From an uncultured Lachnoclostridium sp. (lineage in GTDB: Bacteria > Bacillota > Clostridia > Lachnospirales > Lachnospiraceae): a DNA stretch of 5,640 bases. Shown piece by piece: positions 1 through 5,439 of this stretch. The position numbers were made by a program, and so were the translations under genes. The stretch lies in NCBI GenBank assembly GCA_948330435.1, contig CAOJBY010000054.1, forward strand, positions 1 to 5,640, written 5' to 3'. Position 1 is the first letter of the stretch. Every line of letters starts with the position of its first letter. Below the pieces are notes generated by a model. That model searched no databases, was not told where the DNA came from, and saw only the letters and a program-made list of their open reading frames with translations.

Positions 1-50
1 GCATCTGCCTTACAAGCAGAGGGTCATAGGTTCGAGCCCTATAGGTCCCA
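1..50 (+). tRNA. tRNA-Val (anticodon TAC), 5' end cut off by the window
   Basis: The visible part starts just before the anticodon arm. The anticodon stem TCTGC/GCAGA (4-8 with 16-20) closes the loop CTTACAA, giving anticodon TAC at 11-13, which reads GTA valine codons. The T arm is ATAGG-TTCGAGC-CCTAT (26-42). The 3' acceptor strand AGGTCCC (43-49) is followed by discriminator A50. No CCA is encoded, so the 3' end must be added by a nucleotidyltransferase. The D arm and the 5' acceptor strand lie outside the window. It is probably the tail of a tRNA cluster shared with the following tRNA-Leu, 24 bases downstream. Confidence 0.93.
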
Positions 51-74
51 TTTTACAGAGAGATCTGTAGAAAT

Positions 75-160
75 GCCGGCATGGCGGAACTGGCAGACGC
101 ACAGGACTTAAAATCCTGCGGGACTAATCTCCCGTACCGGTTCGATTCCGGTTGCCGGCA
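75..160 (+). tRNA. tRNA-Leu (anticodon TAA)
   Basis: This is a complete 86-nt class II tRNA with a long variable arm. Acceptor strands GCCGGCA (75-81) and TGCCGGC (153-159) pair perfectly, with discriminator A160. The anticodon stem CAGGA/TCCTG closes loop CTTAAAA, so the anticodon is TAA (109-111), decoding TTA leucine codons. The variable arm lies at about 119-135, and the T loop is TTCGATT. CCA is not encoded. It follows tRNA-Val by 24 bases with no promoter between them, so both are probably cut from one precursor. Confidence 0.97.
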
Positions 161-175
161 TTGAGAAAAAGTTGA

Positions 176-210
176 GGGAATGCTGTATTTACAGTGTTCC
201 CTTAGTTATT
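176..210 (+). terminator. possible terminator of the tRNA-Val/Leu transcript
   Basis: An inverted repeat pairs 176-186 with 191-201, an 11-bp stem with two G-T wobbles around a four-base loop. It lies 16 bases after tRNA-Leu. The following bases (TTAGTTATTATT) are T-rich but are not a continuous T run, so termination may be partial. Its position between a tRNA end and a fresh promoter supports a terminator over a chance hairpin. Confidence 0.5.
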
Positions 211-239
211 ATCATGGATAAAAAAATTTAGAAAAAAGG

Positions 240-268
240 TTGATTTCTTTTGGACTTTGTGCTATGAT
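240..268 (+). promoter_or_regulatory. sigma-A promoter of tRNA-Arg
   Basis: A -35 box TTGATT (240-245) and a -10 box TATGAT (263-268) are separated by exactly 17 bases. TG at 260-261 gives an extended -10. Transcription would start near 275, leaving a leader of about 44 bases before tRNA-Arg. No other gene lies close enough downstream to claim it. Confidence 0.8.
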
Positions 269-318
269 AATCAGGCAGTCAAAGAGCAGGTGAACTTGGC
301 TGCGAGATTTATAAAGAT

Positions 319-392
319 GTGGGCGTAGCTCAGCTGGATAGAGCGTTTGGCTACGGACCAAAAGGTCGGGGGTTCGAATCCTCTCGCCCACG
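319..392 (+). tRNA. tRNA-Arg (anticodon ACG)
   Basis: This is a complete 74-nt tRNA. Acceptor strands GTGGGCG (319-325) and CGCCCAC (385-391) pair perfectly, with discriminator G392. The D arm uses GCTC/GAGC. Anticodon stem TTTGG/CCAAA closes loop CTACGGA, giving anticodon ACG (353-355). In bacteria A34 of this tRNA is normally deaminated to inosine by TadA so that CGT, CGC and CGA are all read. The T stem has two G-T wobbles. CCA is not encoded. It is a single-tRNA unit with its own promoter (240-268) and terminator (400-435). Confidence 0.97.
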
Positions 393-399
393 TTAAGGT

Positions 400-435
400 G
401 CTTTCTGGCTGAGATTTTGGTCAGAAAGCTTTTTT
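400..435 (+). terminator. intrinsic terminator after tRNA-Arg
   Basis: The arm GCTTTCTGGC (400-409) pairs with the arm ending CAGAAAGC (420-429), a stem of about 10 bp with one wobble. It is followed directly by six T residues (430-435). This is a textbook rho-independent terminator, placed eight bases after the tRNA. Confidence 0.9.
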
Positions 436-468
436 CATAATGATAGAGAGTATGGCAGAGGAGAGCAT

Positions 469-888
469 ATGGATAGGAATGAATTTGTAAGTACCTTGAG
501 GGCTATTCTGACCGGAGAGGTTCCGGGGGATGTAGTAGAAGATAATGTACGCTATTACAACAGCTATATTTCTCAGGAGATAGCAAGCGGTAAAAGCGAA
601 AAAGAGATTTTAGAATCACTTGGAGATCCCCGCCTGATTGCAAAAACCATTATAGATATTTATCAGGGGCCGGAAAAAGAAGTTCGGATGGAATATGACC
701 AGGAGACAGGGAGGAGTCCTGAGTATCATCATGTTAATATGAATACCTGGTATAGCCGGCTTCTGACTTTTGTGATAATCGGTTTAATTCTGATAGTCGT
801 TTTTACCTTTTTAAGCTGGATACTTCCCATATTACTTCCGGTTATTTTGGTAGTATGGTTCATCCGCCTCTTGCTTCAGAGAAGATAA
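469..888 (+). CDS. DUF1700 / HAAS-domain membrane protein
   Basis: This is a 139-residue protein with two parts. Residues 1-66 match the HAAS (helical, membrane-associated sensor) pattern of the DUF1700 family: an N-terminal MDRNEF...L motif, a GEVPGDVVEDNVRYYNSYI stretch (17-34), then GKSEKEIL (41-48) and LGDPRLIAKTII (51-62). After a polar linker, residues 98-134 are almost wholly hydrophobic and end in RR, which suggests one long or two short membrane segments. The ribosome binding site AGGAG (459-463) sits five bases before the ATG. Family members are usually encoded beside a PadR-type repressor and are thought to pass signals at the membrane. No PadR gene is visible here, so the partner is unknown. 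The gene starts 33 bases after the tRNA-Arg terminator, and no good promoter is visible in that gap. The biochemical role is unknown. Confidence 0.85.
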   Translation: MDRNEFVSTLRAILTGEVPGDVVEDNVRYYNSYISQEIASGKSEKEILESLGDPRLIAKTIIDIYQGPEKEVRMEYDQETGRSPEYHHVNMNTWYSRLLTFVIIGLILIVVFTFLSWILPILLPVILVVWFIRLLLQRR

Positions 889-934
889 TGTTTTATAAGG
901 AAGAAACTGGAAAAATAATTTGATGTATATGAGC

Positions 935-941
935 CATAATA
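935..941 (+). promoter_or_regulatory. candidate forespore-type (sigma-G/F-like) -10 element
   Basis: CATAATA matches the CATA-A/C-TA -10 consensus of Bacillus sigma-G promoters. AAAATA (912-917), 17 bases upstream, keeps the last four bases of the TGAATA-like -35. A start near 948 would give a leader of about 33 bases ahead of the asparagine-rich gene. No consensus sigma-A -35 is present. An AT-rich heptamer like this can arise by chance, and the small gene could instead be co-transcribed with the DUF1700 gene, since no terminator separates them. Confidence 0.25.
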
Positions 942-967
942 AGGATGTAAAGCCTATAAAAAATCTT

Positions 968-973
968 AGGAGG
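968..973 (+). promoter_or_regulatory. strong ribosome binding site that sets the start and frame of the Asn-rich gene
   Basis: A full AGGAGG lies eight bases before the ATG at 982. It decides between overlapping frames. The longer open frame beginning at 920 has no comparable site near its start and contains this AGGAGG inside its own reading frame, while the 982 frame uses it at optimal spacing. Confidence 0.88.
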
Positions 974-981
974 AAACAATT

Positions 982-1137
982 ATGGCAAACAATGCAAACA
1001 ACAGCAGCAATGCAAACAACGCAAATAATGCGAACAATGCCAACAATTCCAGCAAGAATTCTTCTAACAACTCTAAGAATTCCAGTTCTAAGAATTCTGG
1101 CAAGAATGCGAACAACGCAGATAACTGCAATTACTAA
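982..1137 (+). CDS. small asparagine-rich low-complexity protein, function unknown
   Basis: This is a 51-residue protein that I do not recognise from a named family. Its composition is extreme: 23 Asn, 11 Ser, 8 Ala, 4 Lys and one each of Met, Gly, Asp, Cys and Tyr, with no Leu, Ile, Val, Phe, Trp, Pro or Arg. Residues 2-22 are Ala-Asn-Asn triplets, broken once by Ser-Ser-Asn at 8-10. Residues 23-42 are built on Ser/Gly-Lys-Asn units (24-26, 31-33, 36-38, 40-42). The tail is ANNADNCNY, with the only cysteine at 49. It has no membrane segment or signal peptide, is slightly basic, and is surely disordered. A perfect AGGAGG eight bases upstream and a 15-bp terminator nine bases after the stop codon argue for a real, well-translated gene. 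The composition recalls Gln/Asn-rich gamma-type small spore proteins (SspE) and some coat proteins, but no homology is claimed. The open frame from 920 to 1141 is a shadow of this gene. Confidence 0.82.
   Translation: MANNANNSSNANNANNANNANNSSKNSSNNSKNSSSKNSGKNANNADNCNY
985..1047 (+). repeat. tandem 9-bp codon repeat encoding Ala-Asn-Asn
   Basis: Seven consecutive 9-bp units make up this stretch. Six encode Ala-Asn-Asn (985-1002 and 1012-1047) and the third encodes Ser-Ser-Asn (1003-1011). The units use different synonymous codons: GCA, GCG and GCC for Ala, and mixed AAC/AAT for Asn. The peptide repeat is therefore better kept than the DNA repeat, which suggests old duplications under selection on the protein. 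Confidence 0.75.
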
Positions 1138-1146
1138 GTGACAGGA

Positions 1147-1186
1147 AAGAAGACGGGTTCCGAGAGGAACCCGTCTTCTTTTGTTT
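1147..1186 (+). terminator. strong intrinsic terminator after the Asn-rich gene
   Basis: A perfect 15-bp stem pairs 1147-1161 (AAGAAGACGGGTTCC) with 1166-1180 around a GAGA tetraloop, which is a GNRA type. It is followed by the T-rich tail TTGTTT. It is the strongest terminator in the window and ends the transcript that carries the 982-1137 gene. Confidence 0.95.
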
Positions 1187-1260
1187 ATATTTATGGACTA
1201 CCGAATGCTTGATTAAAGGAAGCGGGATAAGGGGAACTCTTTCATAAAGAATGCATAATA

Positions 1261-1282
1261 TATTCTATACTACAATAGAATA
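1261..1282 (+). promoter_or_regulatory. inverted repeat at the promoter/leader of the rhodanese gene
   Basis: TATTCTA (1261-1267) and TAGAATA (1276-1282) form a perfect 7-bp dyad with an 8-base centre. Two possible -10 boxes, TATACT (1266-1271) and TACAAT (1271-1276), lie within it, and it ends directly before the ribosome binding site. That placement suits a repressor operator or a small leader hairpin. No convincing -35 box is visible at 16-18 bases for either -10. I cannot assign it to a known regulator. Confidence 0.4.
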
Positions 1283-1294
1283 AAAGGTGAAGAC

Positions 1295-1603
1295 ATGGAA
1301 TTTGAAACAATCTCCCCACGGGAAATCGATTCTTATTTGTTTCGGGAAGGCTACGTGGTTATAGATTTGAGGGAGCCCAGAGAGTTCAGAAAGCTTCATC
1401 TGAAAGGAGCCGTCTGCATTCCCTACGGGCAGCTGAATGAGAGGGTTCATTTTTTGAGGAACCAGACCCTGATTCTTTATTGTGAAAGGGGAGGAACCAG
1501 CTTGATGGCGGCCAGGGAATTGAGCGAAATGGGATACCGGGTGAAAACCATGATTGGAGGAATACAGGCCTATCGAGGAAGAAATATCGAAAGCTATCAC
1601 TGA
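1295..1603 (+). CDS. single-domain rhodanese-like sulfurtransferase
   Basis: This 102-residue protein has the length of a stand-alone rhodanese domain (GlpE/PspE type). Recognisable elements are VIDLREPREF (22-31, the CH2A-like motif), HLKGAVCIPY (35-44) and the active-site loop CERGGTS (63-69) with Cys63 as the persulfide-forming nucleophile, followed by MIGGIQAY (86-93). Rhodaneses move sulfane sulfur from a donor such as thiosulfate or a protein persulfide to a thiophilic acceptor. The six-residue loop after the Cys fits a sulfurtransferase better than the longer loop of Cdc25-like phosphatases. The partner and donor cannot be read from the sequence. The protein has no signal peptide and should be cytosolic. 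AAGGTGA sits about five bases before the ATG. It forms its own unit, between a strong terminator upstream and one at 1629-1658 downstream. Confidence 0.9.
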   Translation: MEFETISPREIDSYLFREGYVVIDLREPREFRKLHLKGAVCIPYGQLNERVHFLRNQTLILYCERGGTSLMAARELSEMGYRVKTMIGGIQAYRGRNIESYH

Positions 1604-1628
1604 AAGGGCATGGAAAAGAAATGAAACC

Positions 1629-1658
1629 GACCGCAGGTCTTAAGGCTTGCGGTCTTTT
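1629..1658 (+). terminator. intrinsic terminator after the rhodanese gene
   Basis: An 11-bp stem pairs 1629-1639 (GACCGCAGGTC) with 1644-1654 (GGCTTGCGGTC), including two G-T wobbles, around the loop TTAA. The tail is TTTT. It starts 25 bases after the stop codon. Confidence 0.88.
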
Positions 1659-1685
1659 AAATGCTCATTTTCCAGAAGATAAGGA

Positions 1686-1714
1686 TTGACAGTACACAGG
1701 GGGCATATTATGAT
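1686..1714 (+). promoter_or_regulatory. sigma-A promoter of the methyltransferase-protease-rdgB-yfcE operon
   Basis: A consensus -35 TTGACA (1686-1691), a 17-base spacer and a -10 TATGAT (1709-1714) make a near-perfect vegetative promoter. Transcription would begin near 1721, giving a leader of about 86 bases. I see no riboswitch, T-box or attenuator structure in that leader. It is the only good promoter before the four-gene operon. Confidence 0.88.
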
Positions 1715-1806
1715 ATAAGATACGTTAGCAGTGAAGAAAACGCATATTTTTCCAATGACACTGTGGATTTCTGGCGTGTGGATTATAAAAAATAAACGGA
1801 GATTGT

Positions 1807-2961
1807 ATGGAAATATTTGAGTTGATCGCACCCTGTCATTTTGGACTGGAAGCGGTATTGAAAAGAGAGATACAGGAACTGGGATATGAGGTAAGCCTGG
1901 TAGAAGACGGCAAGGTAACTTTTCTGGGGGATGCCCAGGCTATTTGTGAGGCCAATATTTTTTTGCGGACCGCAGAAAGAGTTCTTTTGAAAGTGGGAAA
2001 GTTTCGGGCCACTACCTTTGATGAATTATTTGAAGCGGTGAAAGCACTTCCCTGGGAGCACTATGTGCCGGAAGACGGTAAGTTCTGGGTAACCAAAGCG
2101 ACCTCTGTGAAAAGTAAACTGTTCAGCCCTTCTGATATCCAATCTATTGTGAAAAAGGCAGTTGTGGAGCGTTTGAAGGAGCATTGTCATATAAGCTGGT
2201 TTCCGGAGGACGGAGCGGAGTATCCTTTGCGGATTACCTTTTTAAAGGATGAAGCGGTAGTGTCTTTAGATACATCAGGGCTTTCCTTACATAAACGAGG
2301 CTACCGCAAGCTTTCCAGTAAGGCTCCTCTCACAGAGACCCTGGCGGCGGCTTTGATTCTGCTAACACCCTGGAAACAAGATCGCATCCTTGTGGATCCT
2401 TTTTGTGGCTGTGGGACTTTTCCGATTGAGGCGGCTATGATGGCAGCTCATATGGCACCAGGAATGAACAGGAGTTTTACGGCAGAGGCGTGGGTCAATC
2501 TCATCGCAAAAAAATATTGGTATGAGGCAGTTACAGAGGCAAATGATCTGCTGGATGACACGGTGAAGACAGATATCCAAGGCTATGATATTGATCCATC
2601 CATGGTAAAGGCGGCCAGAGAAAATGCCAGGGATGCAGGGGTGGAGCATATGATTCATTTTCAGGCACGACCAGTCAGTGAACTGAATCATCCGAAAAAG
2701 TATGGATTTTTGCTGGCTAATCCGCCTTATGGAGAACGGCTGGAGGAAAAGAAAACGCTTCCGGGGCTTTATCGGGAGATTGGCGAGGCGATGGAACGAC
2801 TAGACAGTTGGTCTGTTTATTTGATTACGGGCTATGAAGAAGCGGAACGTTATATTGGAAGAAAGGCAGCCAGGAATCGTAAAATCTATAATGGAATGCT
2901 CAAAACTTATTTTTATCAATATCCGGGGCCGAAACCACCGGTAAGACGGCGAAGCTTATGA
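1807..2961 (+). CDS. ypsC: THUMP-domain class I SAM-dependent RNA methyltransferase (YpsC/RlmL-like)
   Basis: The 384-residue protein has the length and order of the YpsC / RlmL N-terminal family, which methylates 23S rRNA guanine N2 (the m2G2445 position in E. coli RlmL). A small N-terminal region and a THUMP RNA-binding domain cover about residues 1-160. The Rossmann methyltransferase domain follows. Its SAM motif I is VDPFCGCGTFPIEAA (196-210), the acidic end of motif II is GYDIDPS (259-265), and the catalytic motif IV is NPPYGER (305-311), typical of amino-group methylation. Such proteins are often misnamed N6-adenine DNA methylases. The THUMP domain argues for an RNA target, but the exact nucleotide cannot be read from the sequence. 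GGAG (1798-1801) lies five bases before the ATG. The gene is first in the operon, and its TGA overlaps the next ATG (ATGA at 2958-2961). Confidence 0.93.
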   Translation: MEIFELIAPCHFGLEAVLKREIQELGYEVSLVEDGKVTFLGDAQAICEANIFLRTAERVLLKVGKFRATTFDELFEAVKALPWEHYVPEDGKFWVTKATSVKSKLFSPSDIQSIVKKAVVERLKEHCHISWFPEDGAEYPLRITFLKDEAVVSLDTSGLSLHKRGYRKLSSKAPLTETLAAALILLTPWKQDRILVDPFCGCGTFPIEAAMMAAHMAPGMNRSFTAEAWVNLIAKKYWYEAVTEANDLLDDTVKTDIQGYDIDPSMVKAARENARDAGVEHMIHFQARPVSELNHPKKYGFLLANPPYGERLEEKKTLPGLYREIGEAMERLDSWSVYLITGYEEAERYIGRKAARNRKIYNGMLKTYFYQYPGPKPPVRRRSL

Positions 2962-4325
2962 AAACATTATTGAAAAGAACTTTCCTGATCCTGGTTTTGA
3001 CTGTCGTGTGTGCGGCCGGAGTCAGAAAACATATGCAGAGGATGGAGGAGGAAGAAGAGATCCGGGCAGTTGTAAGATTTGTGATTCCCGAAGAGACAGA
3101 GCAAAAGATTCGTCTGCTTGCCATTGATCGGACTAAGGAAGAACTGGAATTGCCGGGGGCTTTTGATTACCGCAAAGAAGGGCGTGCTTCAAAGGTACGG
3201 GATCAGGCAAGCTTTGAGACATGCTGGGCATTTGCGTCTTTGACTGCCCTTGAGACCACTTTATTACCAGAAGAACTTTTTGATTTTTCCAGGGATCATC
3301 TGAATTACCATAACAGCTTTGGGATGGCACCGGAGGATGGTGGTTCTTATATTATGTCTGTGGCCTATCTGACAGCATGGCAGGGGCCGGCCCTGGAGGA
3401 GGATGACCCTTATGGAGATTGGATTTCACCTCAGGGGTTAACAGCGGTGAAACATGTGCAGGAAGTACGCATGCCGGCGGATAAGGATTATCAGGCCATA
3501 AAGCAGACGATTTTCCTTCATGGAGGTGTGGAGAGTTCTCTGTATGTGGACTTTTCCGATCCAAGAGAAAAATCGCAGTATTTTAATCGGGGGAATTTCA
3601 GCTATTGCTATGAGGGGACAGAGCCGCCCAACCATGATGTGGTGATAATTGGTTGGGATGACGAATATCCGGCGGAGAATTTTAATACAGGAGCACCTGG
3701 GAATGGAGCCTTTATCTGCCAGAATAGCTGGGGAACAGCCTTTGGGGATGAGGGGATTTTCTATGTATCATATTATGATACCAATATTGGAAAATACAAT
3801 GCTTCATTTACCAGGGTAGAGGATGCAGATAATTATGATTTCTTGTATCAGTCTGATTTGTGCGGCTGGTGCGGGCAGGTGGGCTACAACTCGGAGAAAG
3901 CCAGTTTTGCCAATGTTTATGAAGCCTCAGGACAACAAGAGATTCGGGCTTTGGGGTTTTACGCTACCGGTGCAGATACAGAATATCGGTTGACAGTTAA
4001 AACCGACTTTACAGATAAGGAAGATCTTTCCGGGATAGAGTATGTGCAGTCAGGCTATCTTCAATATCCGGGCTTTTATACCATAGAGTTAGAAACACCG
4101 GTGTCTATAGAGGAAAGAGAAAAATTTGCGGCAGTAGTAGAGATTGTGACCCCGGATGCTGCTTGCCCCATAGCGGTGGAGTATGCTTCTGAGGAACTTG
4201 GAAAAGCTGTATATCTGGGAGACGGAGAAGGATATATCAGTGCAGATAACAGACATTGGGAACGTGTGGAAGAGGAGCAGTTCAGTAACCTGTGCTTGAA
4301 AGTATATGTTACGGAACTGGAATAG
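2958..4325 (+). CDS. exported papain-like (C1A) cysteine protease with C-terminal lectin-like domain
   Basis: This is a 455-residue protein. A basic N-terminus and hydrophobic stretch (about 8-22), then RKH, indicate a signal peptide or an uncleaved membrane anchor. There is no proper lipobox before Cys18. A short acidic linker (EEEEE, 30-34) comes next. The protease domain covers about 65-285. It shows oxyanion Gln83 and nucleophile Cys89 in VRDQASFETCWAFAS, spaced six residues apart as in papain, His226 in NHDVVIIGWDDEY, and Asn256 in CQNSWGTAFGDEGIFYVSYY. Residues about 290-450 resemble the lectin-like domain found behind C1A domains in clostridia, with a CGWC motif at 302-305. The active-site loop lacks the usual glycines and first cysteine of QGxCGSCW. 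The substrate is unknown, and peptide or cell-surface protein cleavage outside the membrane is the likely role. Translation is probably coupled to the upstream methyltransferase through the 4-bp ATGA overlap. Confidence 0.9.
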   Translation: MKTLLKRTFLILVLTVVCAAGVRKHMQRMEEEEEIRAVVRFVIPEETEQKIRLLAIDRTKEELELPGAFDYRKEGRASKVRDQASFETCWAFASLTALETTLLPEELFDFSRDHLNYHNSFGMAPEDGGSYIMSVAYLTAWQGPALEEDDPYGDWISPQGLTAVKHVQEVRMPADKDYQAIKQTIFLHGGVESSLYVDFSDPREKSQYFNRGNFSYCYEGTEPPNHDVVIIGWDDEYPAENFNTGAPGNGAFICQNSWGTAFGDEGIFYVSYYDTNIGKYNASFTRVEDADNYDFLYQSDLCGWCGQVGYNSEKASFANVYEASGQQEIRALGFYATGADTEYRLTVKTDFTDKEDLSGIEYVQSGYLQYPGFYTIELETPVSIEEREKFAAVVEIVTPDAACPIAVEYASEELGKAVYLGDGEGYISADNRHWERVEEEQFSNLCLKVYVTELE

Positions 4326-4334
4326 GAGTGCCAT

Positions 4335-4937
4335 ATGATTGATAAGATTATTTTTGCAACAGGAAATGAAGGGAAGATGCGGGAAATCCGTCTTATTTTG
4401 GAGGACCTGGGAATGGAGGTTCTTTCTCTGAAAGAAGCCGGAATCCAACTGGAGATTCAGGAGAACGGAGATACCTTTGAAGAAAATGCAGTAATTAAAG
4501 CCAGGGCAGTGATGGAGGAGACGGGTGCACTGGTGTTGGCAGATGATTCCGGATTGGAGATTGATTATTTGAATGGGGAACCAGGTGTATATTCAGCCCG
4601 CTATCTGGGAGAGGATACATCCTATCGAATTAAAAACCAGAACCTCATTGACAGATTGGAAGGGGTTCCCGAAGAAAAGCGGACAGCACGCTTTGTATGT
4701 GTTATAGCAGCAGTATTTCCGGACGGAAGGACTTTGATGGCGAGAGGAACAATAGAAGGAATCATTGGATATGAAGAACGGGGAGAGGGTGGCTTCGGGT
4801 ATGATCCTATTTTCTGGCTGCCAGAGTATGCCTGCTCTACAGCGGAACTTACCATGGAAAAAAAGAATGAGTTAAGCCACAGAGGAAAGGCTTTGCGTAT
4901 TATGAAGAAAGAATTAAGTAAGGCTTTGGAAGCCTGA
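4335..4937 (+). CDS. rdgB: RdgB/HAM1 non-canonical purine NTP pyrophosphatase (XTP/dITP diphosphatase)
   Basis: The protein hydrolyses XTP, ITP and dITP to monophosphate plus pyrophosphate, keeping deaminated purines out of DNA and RNA. It has 200 residues, the normal length for the family. The motifs appear in order: phosphate-binding TGNEGK (9-14), ENGDTFEENA (43-52), the metal/catalytic segment ADDSGLE (69-75) with Asp70 as likely general base, the base-recognition loop GGFGYDPIF (152-160) and SHRGKAL (181-187). All key residues look intact. The ribosome binding site AGGAG (4324-4328) overlaps the TAG stop of the protease gene and lies six bases before the ATG, so translation is closely linked. 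The downstream neighbour is a YsnB/YfcE phosphoesterase, the same pair as ysnA-ysnB in Bacillus subtilis. Confidence 0.97.
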   Translation: MIDKIIFATGNEGKMREIRLILEDLGMEVLSLKEAGIQLEIQENGDTFEENAVIKARAVMEETGALVLADDSGLEIDYLNGEPGVYSARYLGEDTSYRIKNQNLIDRLEGVPEEKRTARFVCVIAAVFPDGRTLMARGTIEGIIGYEERGEGGFGYDPIFWLPEYACSTAELTMEKKNELSHRGKALRIMKKELSKALEA

Positions 4938-4953
4938 AGAGAGGACGGATAAG

Positions 4954-5439
4954 ATGAAAGTATTGATTGTAAGCGATACCCACGGACGGGATGCGGCATT
5001 GAAGCGTGTGCTGGAACGGGTAGGACCTATTGATATGCTGATTCATTGCGGAGATGTGGAGGGCAGTGAGGATTACATCCGAAGCCTGGCCGGGTGTCCC
5101 ACTCATATAGTGGCGGGTAATAATGATTTTTTTTGTGATTTGCCAAAAGAAGAAGAATTTCTTATTGGAAAGTATAAGGTCCTGCTAACACATGGACATT
5201 ACTATTATATCACCATGGGAACTCAAATGATCAAGGAAGATGCTGTGGCCAGGGGATTTGATATTGTTATGTTTGGTCATACTCACCGGCCTTGTCTGGA
5301 GCAGGATAAGGGAATTGTGGTTCTGAACCCTGGGAGCCTTTCTTTCCCCCGGCAGGAGGGACGGAAGCCAAGCTATATCATGATGGATCTGGATCGACAG
5401 GGGGAAGCACATTTTACAATTAATTATATAAAAAAATGA
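4954..5439 (+). CDS. yfcE: YfcE/MJ0936/YsnB-family metallophosphoesterase
   Basis: This 161-residue protein is a minimal calcineurin-like phosphoesterase that binds two metal ions. The ligands are all present: Asp8 and His10 (SDTHG), Asp34 (HCGDVEG), Asn56 (AGNND), His80 (THGH), and His109 with His111 (GHTH). The closing NPGS motif is at 125-128. E. coli YfcE and archaeal MJ0936 hydrolyse model phosphodiesters in vitro, while the natural substrate is not settled. It has no signal or membrane segment, so it is cytosolic. The ribosome binding site GAGG (4941-4944) lies nine bases before the ATG, and the gap to rdgB is only 16 bases, so it is the last gene of the operon. No terminator follows it. 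A tRNA promoter starts one base after its TGA. Confidence 0.95.
   Translation: MKVLIVSDTHGRDAALKRVLERVGPIDMLIHCGDVEGSEDYIRSLAGCPTHIVAGNNDFFCDLPKEEEFLIGKYKVLLTHGHYYYITMGTQMIKEDAVARGFDIVMFGHTHRPCLEQDKGIVVLNPGSLSFPRQEGRKPSYIMMDLDRQGEAHFTINYIKK

Noticed and set aside
1..400. tRNA genes as possible integration sites of a mobile element
   Set aside because: I saw no duplicated tRNA 3' end, integrase, transposase or phage-like gene, and the genes between the tRNA clusters are ordinary chromosomal ones in composition and spacing.
920..1141. 73-residue open frame with a good-looking length over the Asn-rich region
   Set aside because: It has no ribosome binding site near its start, its composition is an artefact of reading the ANN codon repeat out of frame, and the AGGAGG-led frame at 982 explains the same DNA much better.
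1265..1600. Minus-strand 111-residue open frame opposite the rhodanese gene
   Set aside because: The plus strand shows an intact rhodanese with its active-site loop, while the reverse frame shows no domain and is a shadow. The other minus-strand open frames over the operon were set aside for the same reason.
1621..1660. ATG after the rhodanese stop that could start a tiny ORF
   Set aside because: The segment is fully explained as the terminator hairpin and its T tail.
1721..1806. Operon leader examined for a riboswitch or T-box
   Set aside because: At about 86 bases it is short, and it shows no conserved aptamer core, T-box motif or terminator hairpin.
1755..1820. Short upstream frame (about 21 codons, two Trp) in the operon leader, which might be an attenuating leader peptide
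   Set aside because: It has no ribosome binding site, no paired attenuator hairpins follow, and it simply runs into the methyltransferase start in another frame.
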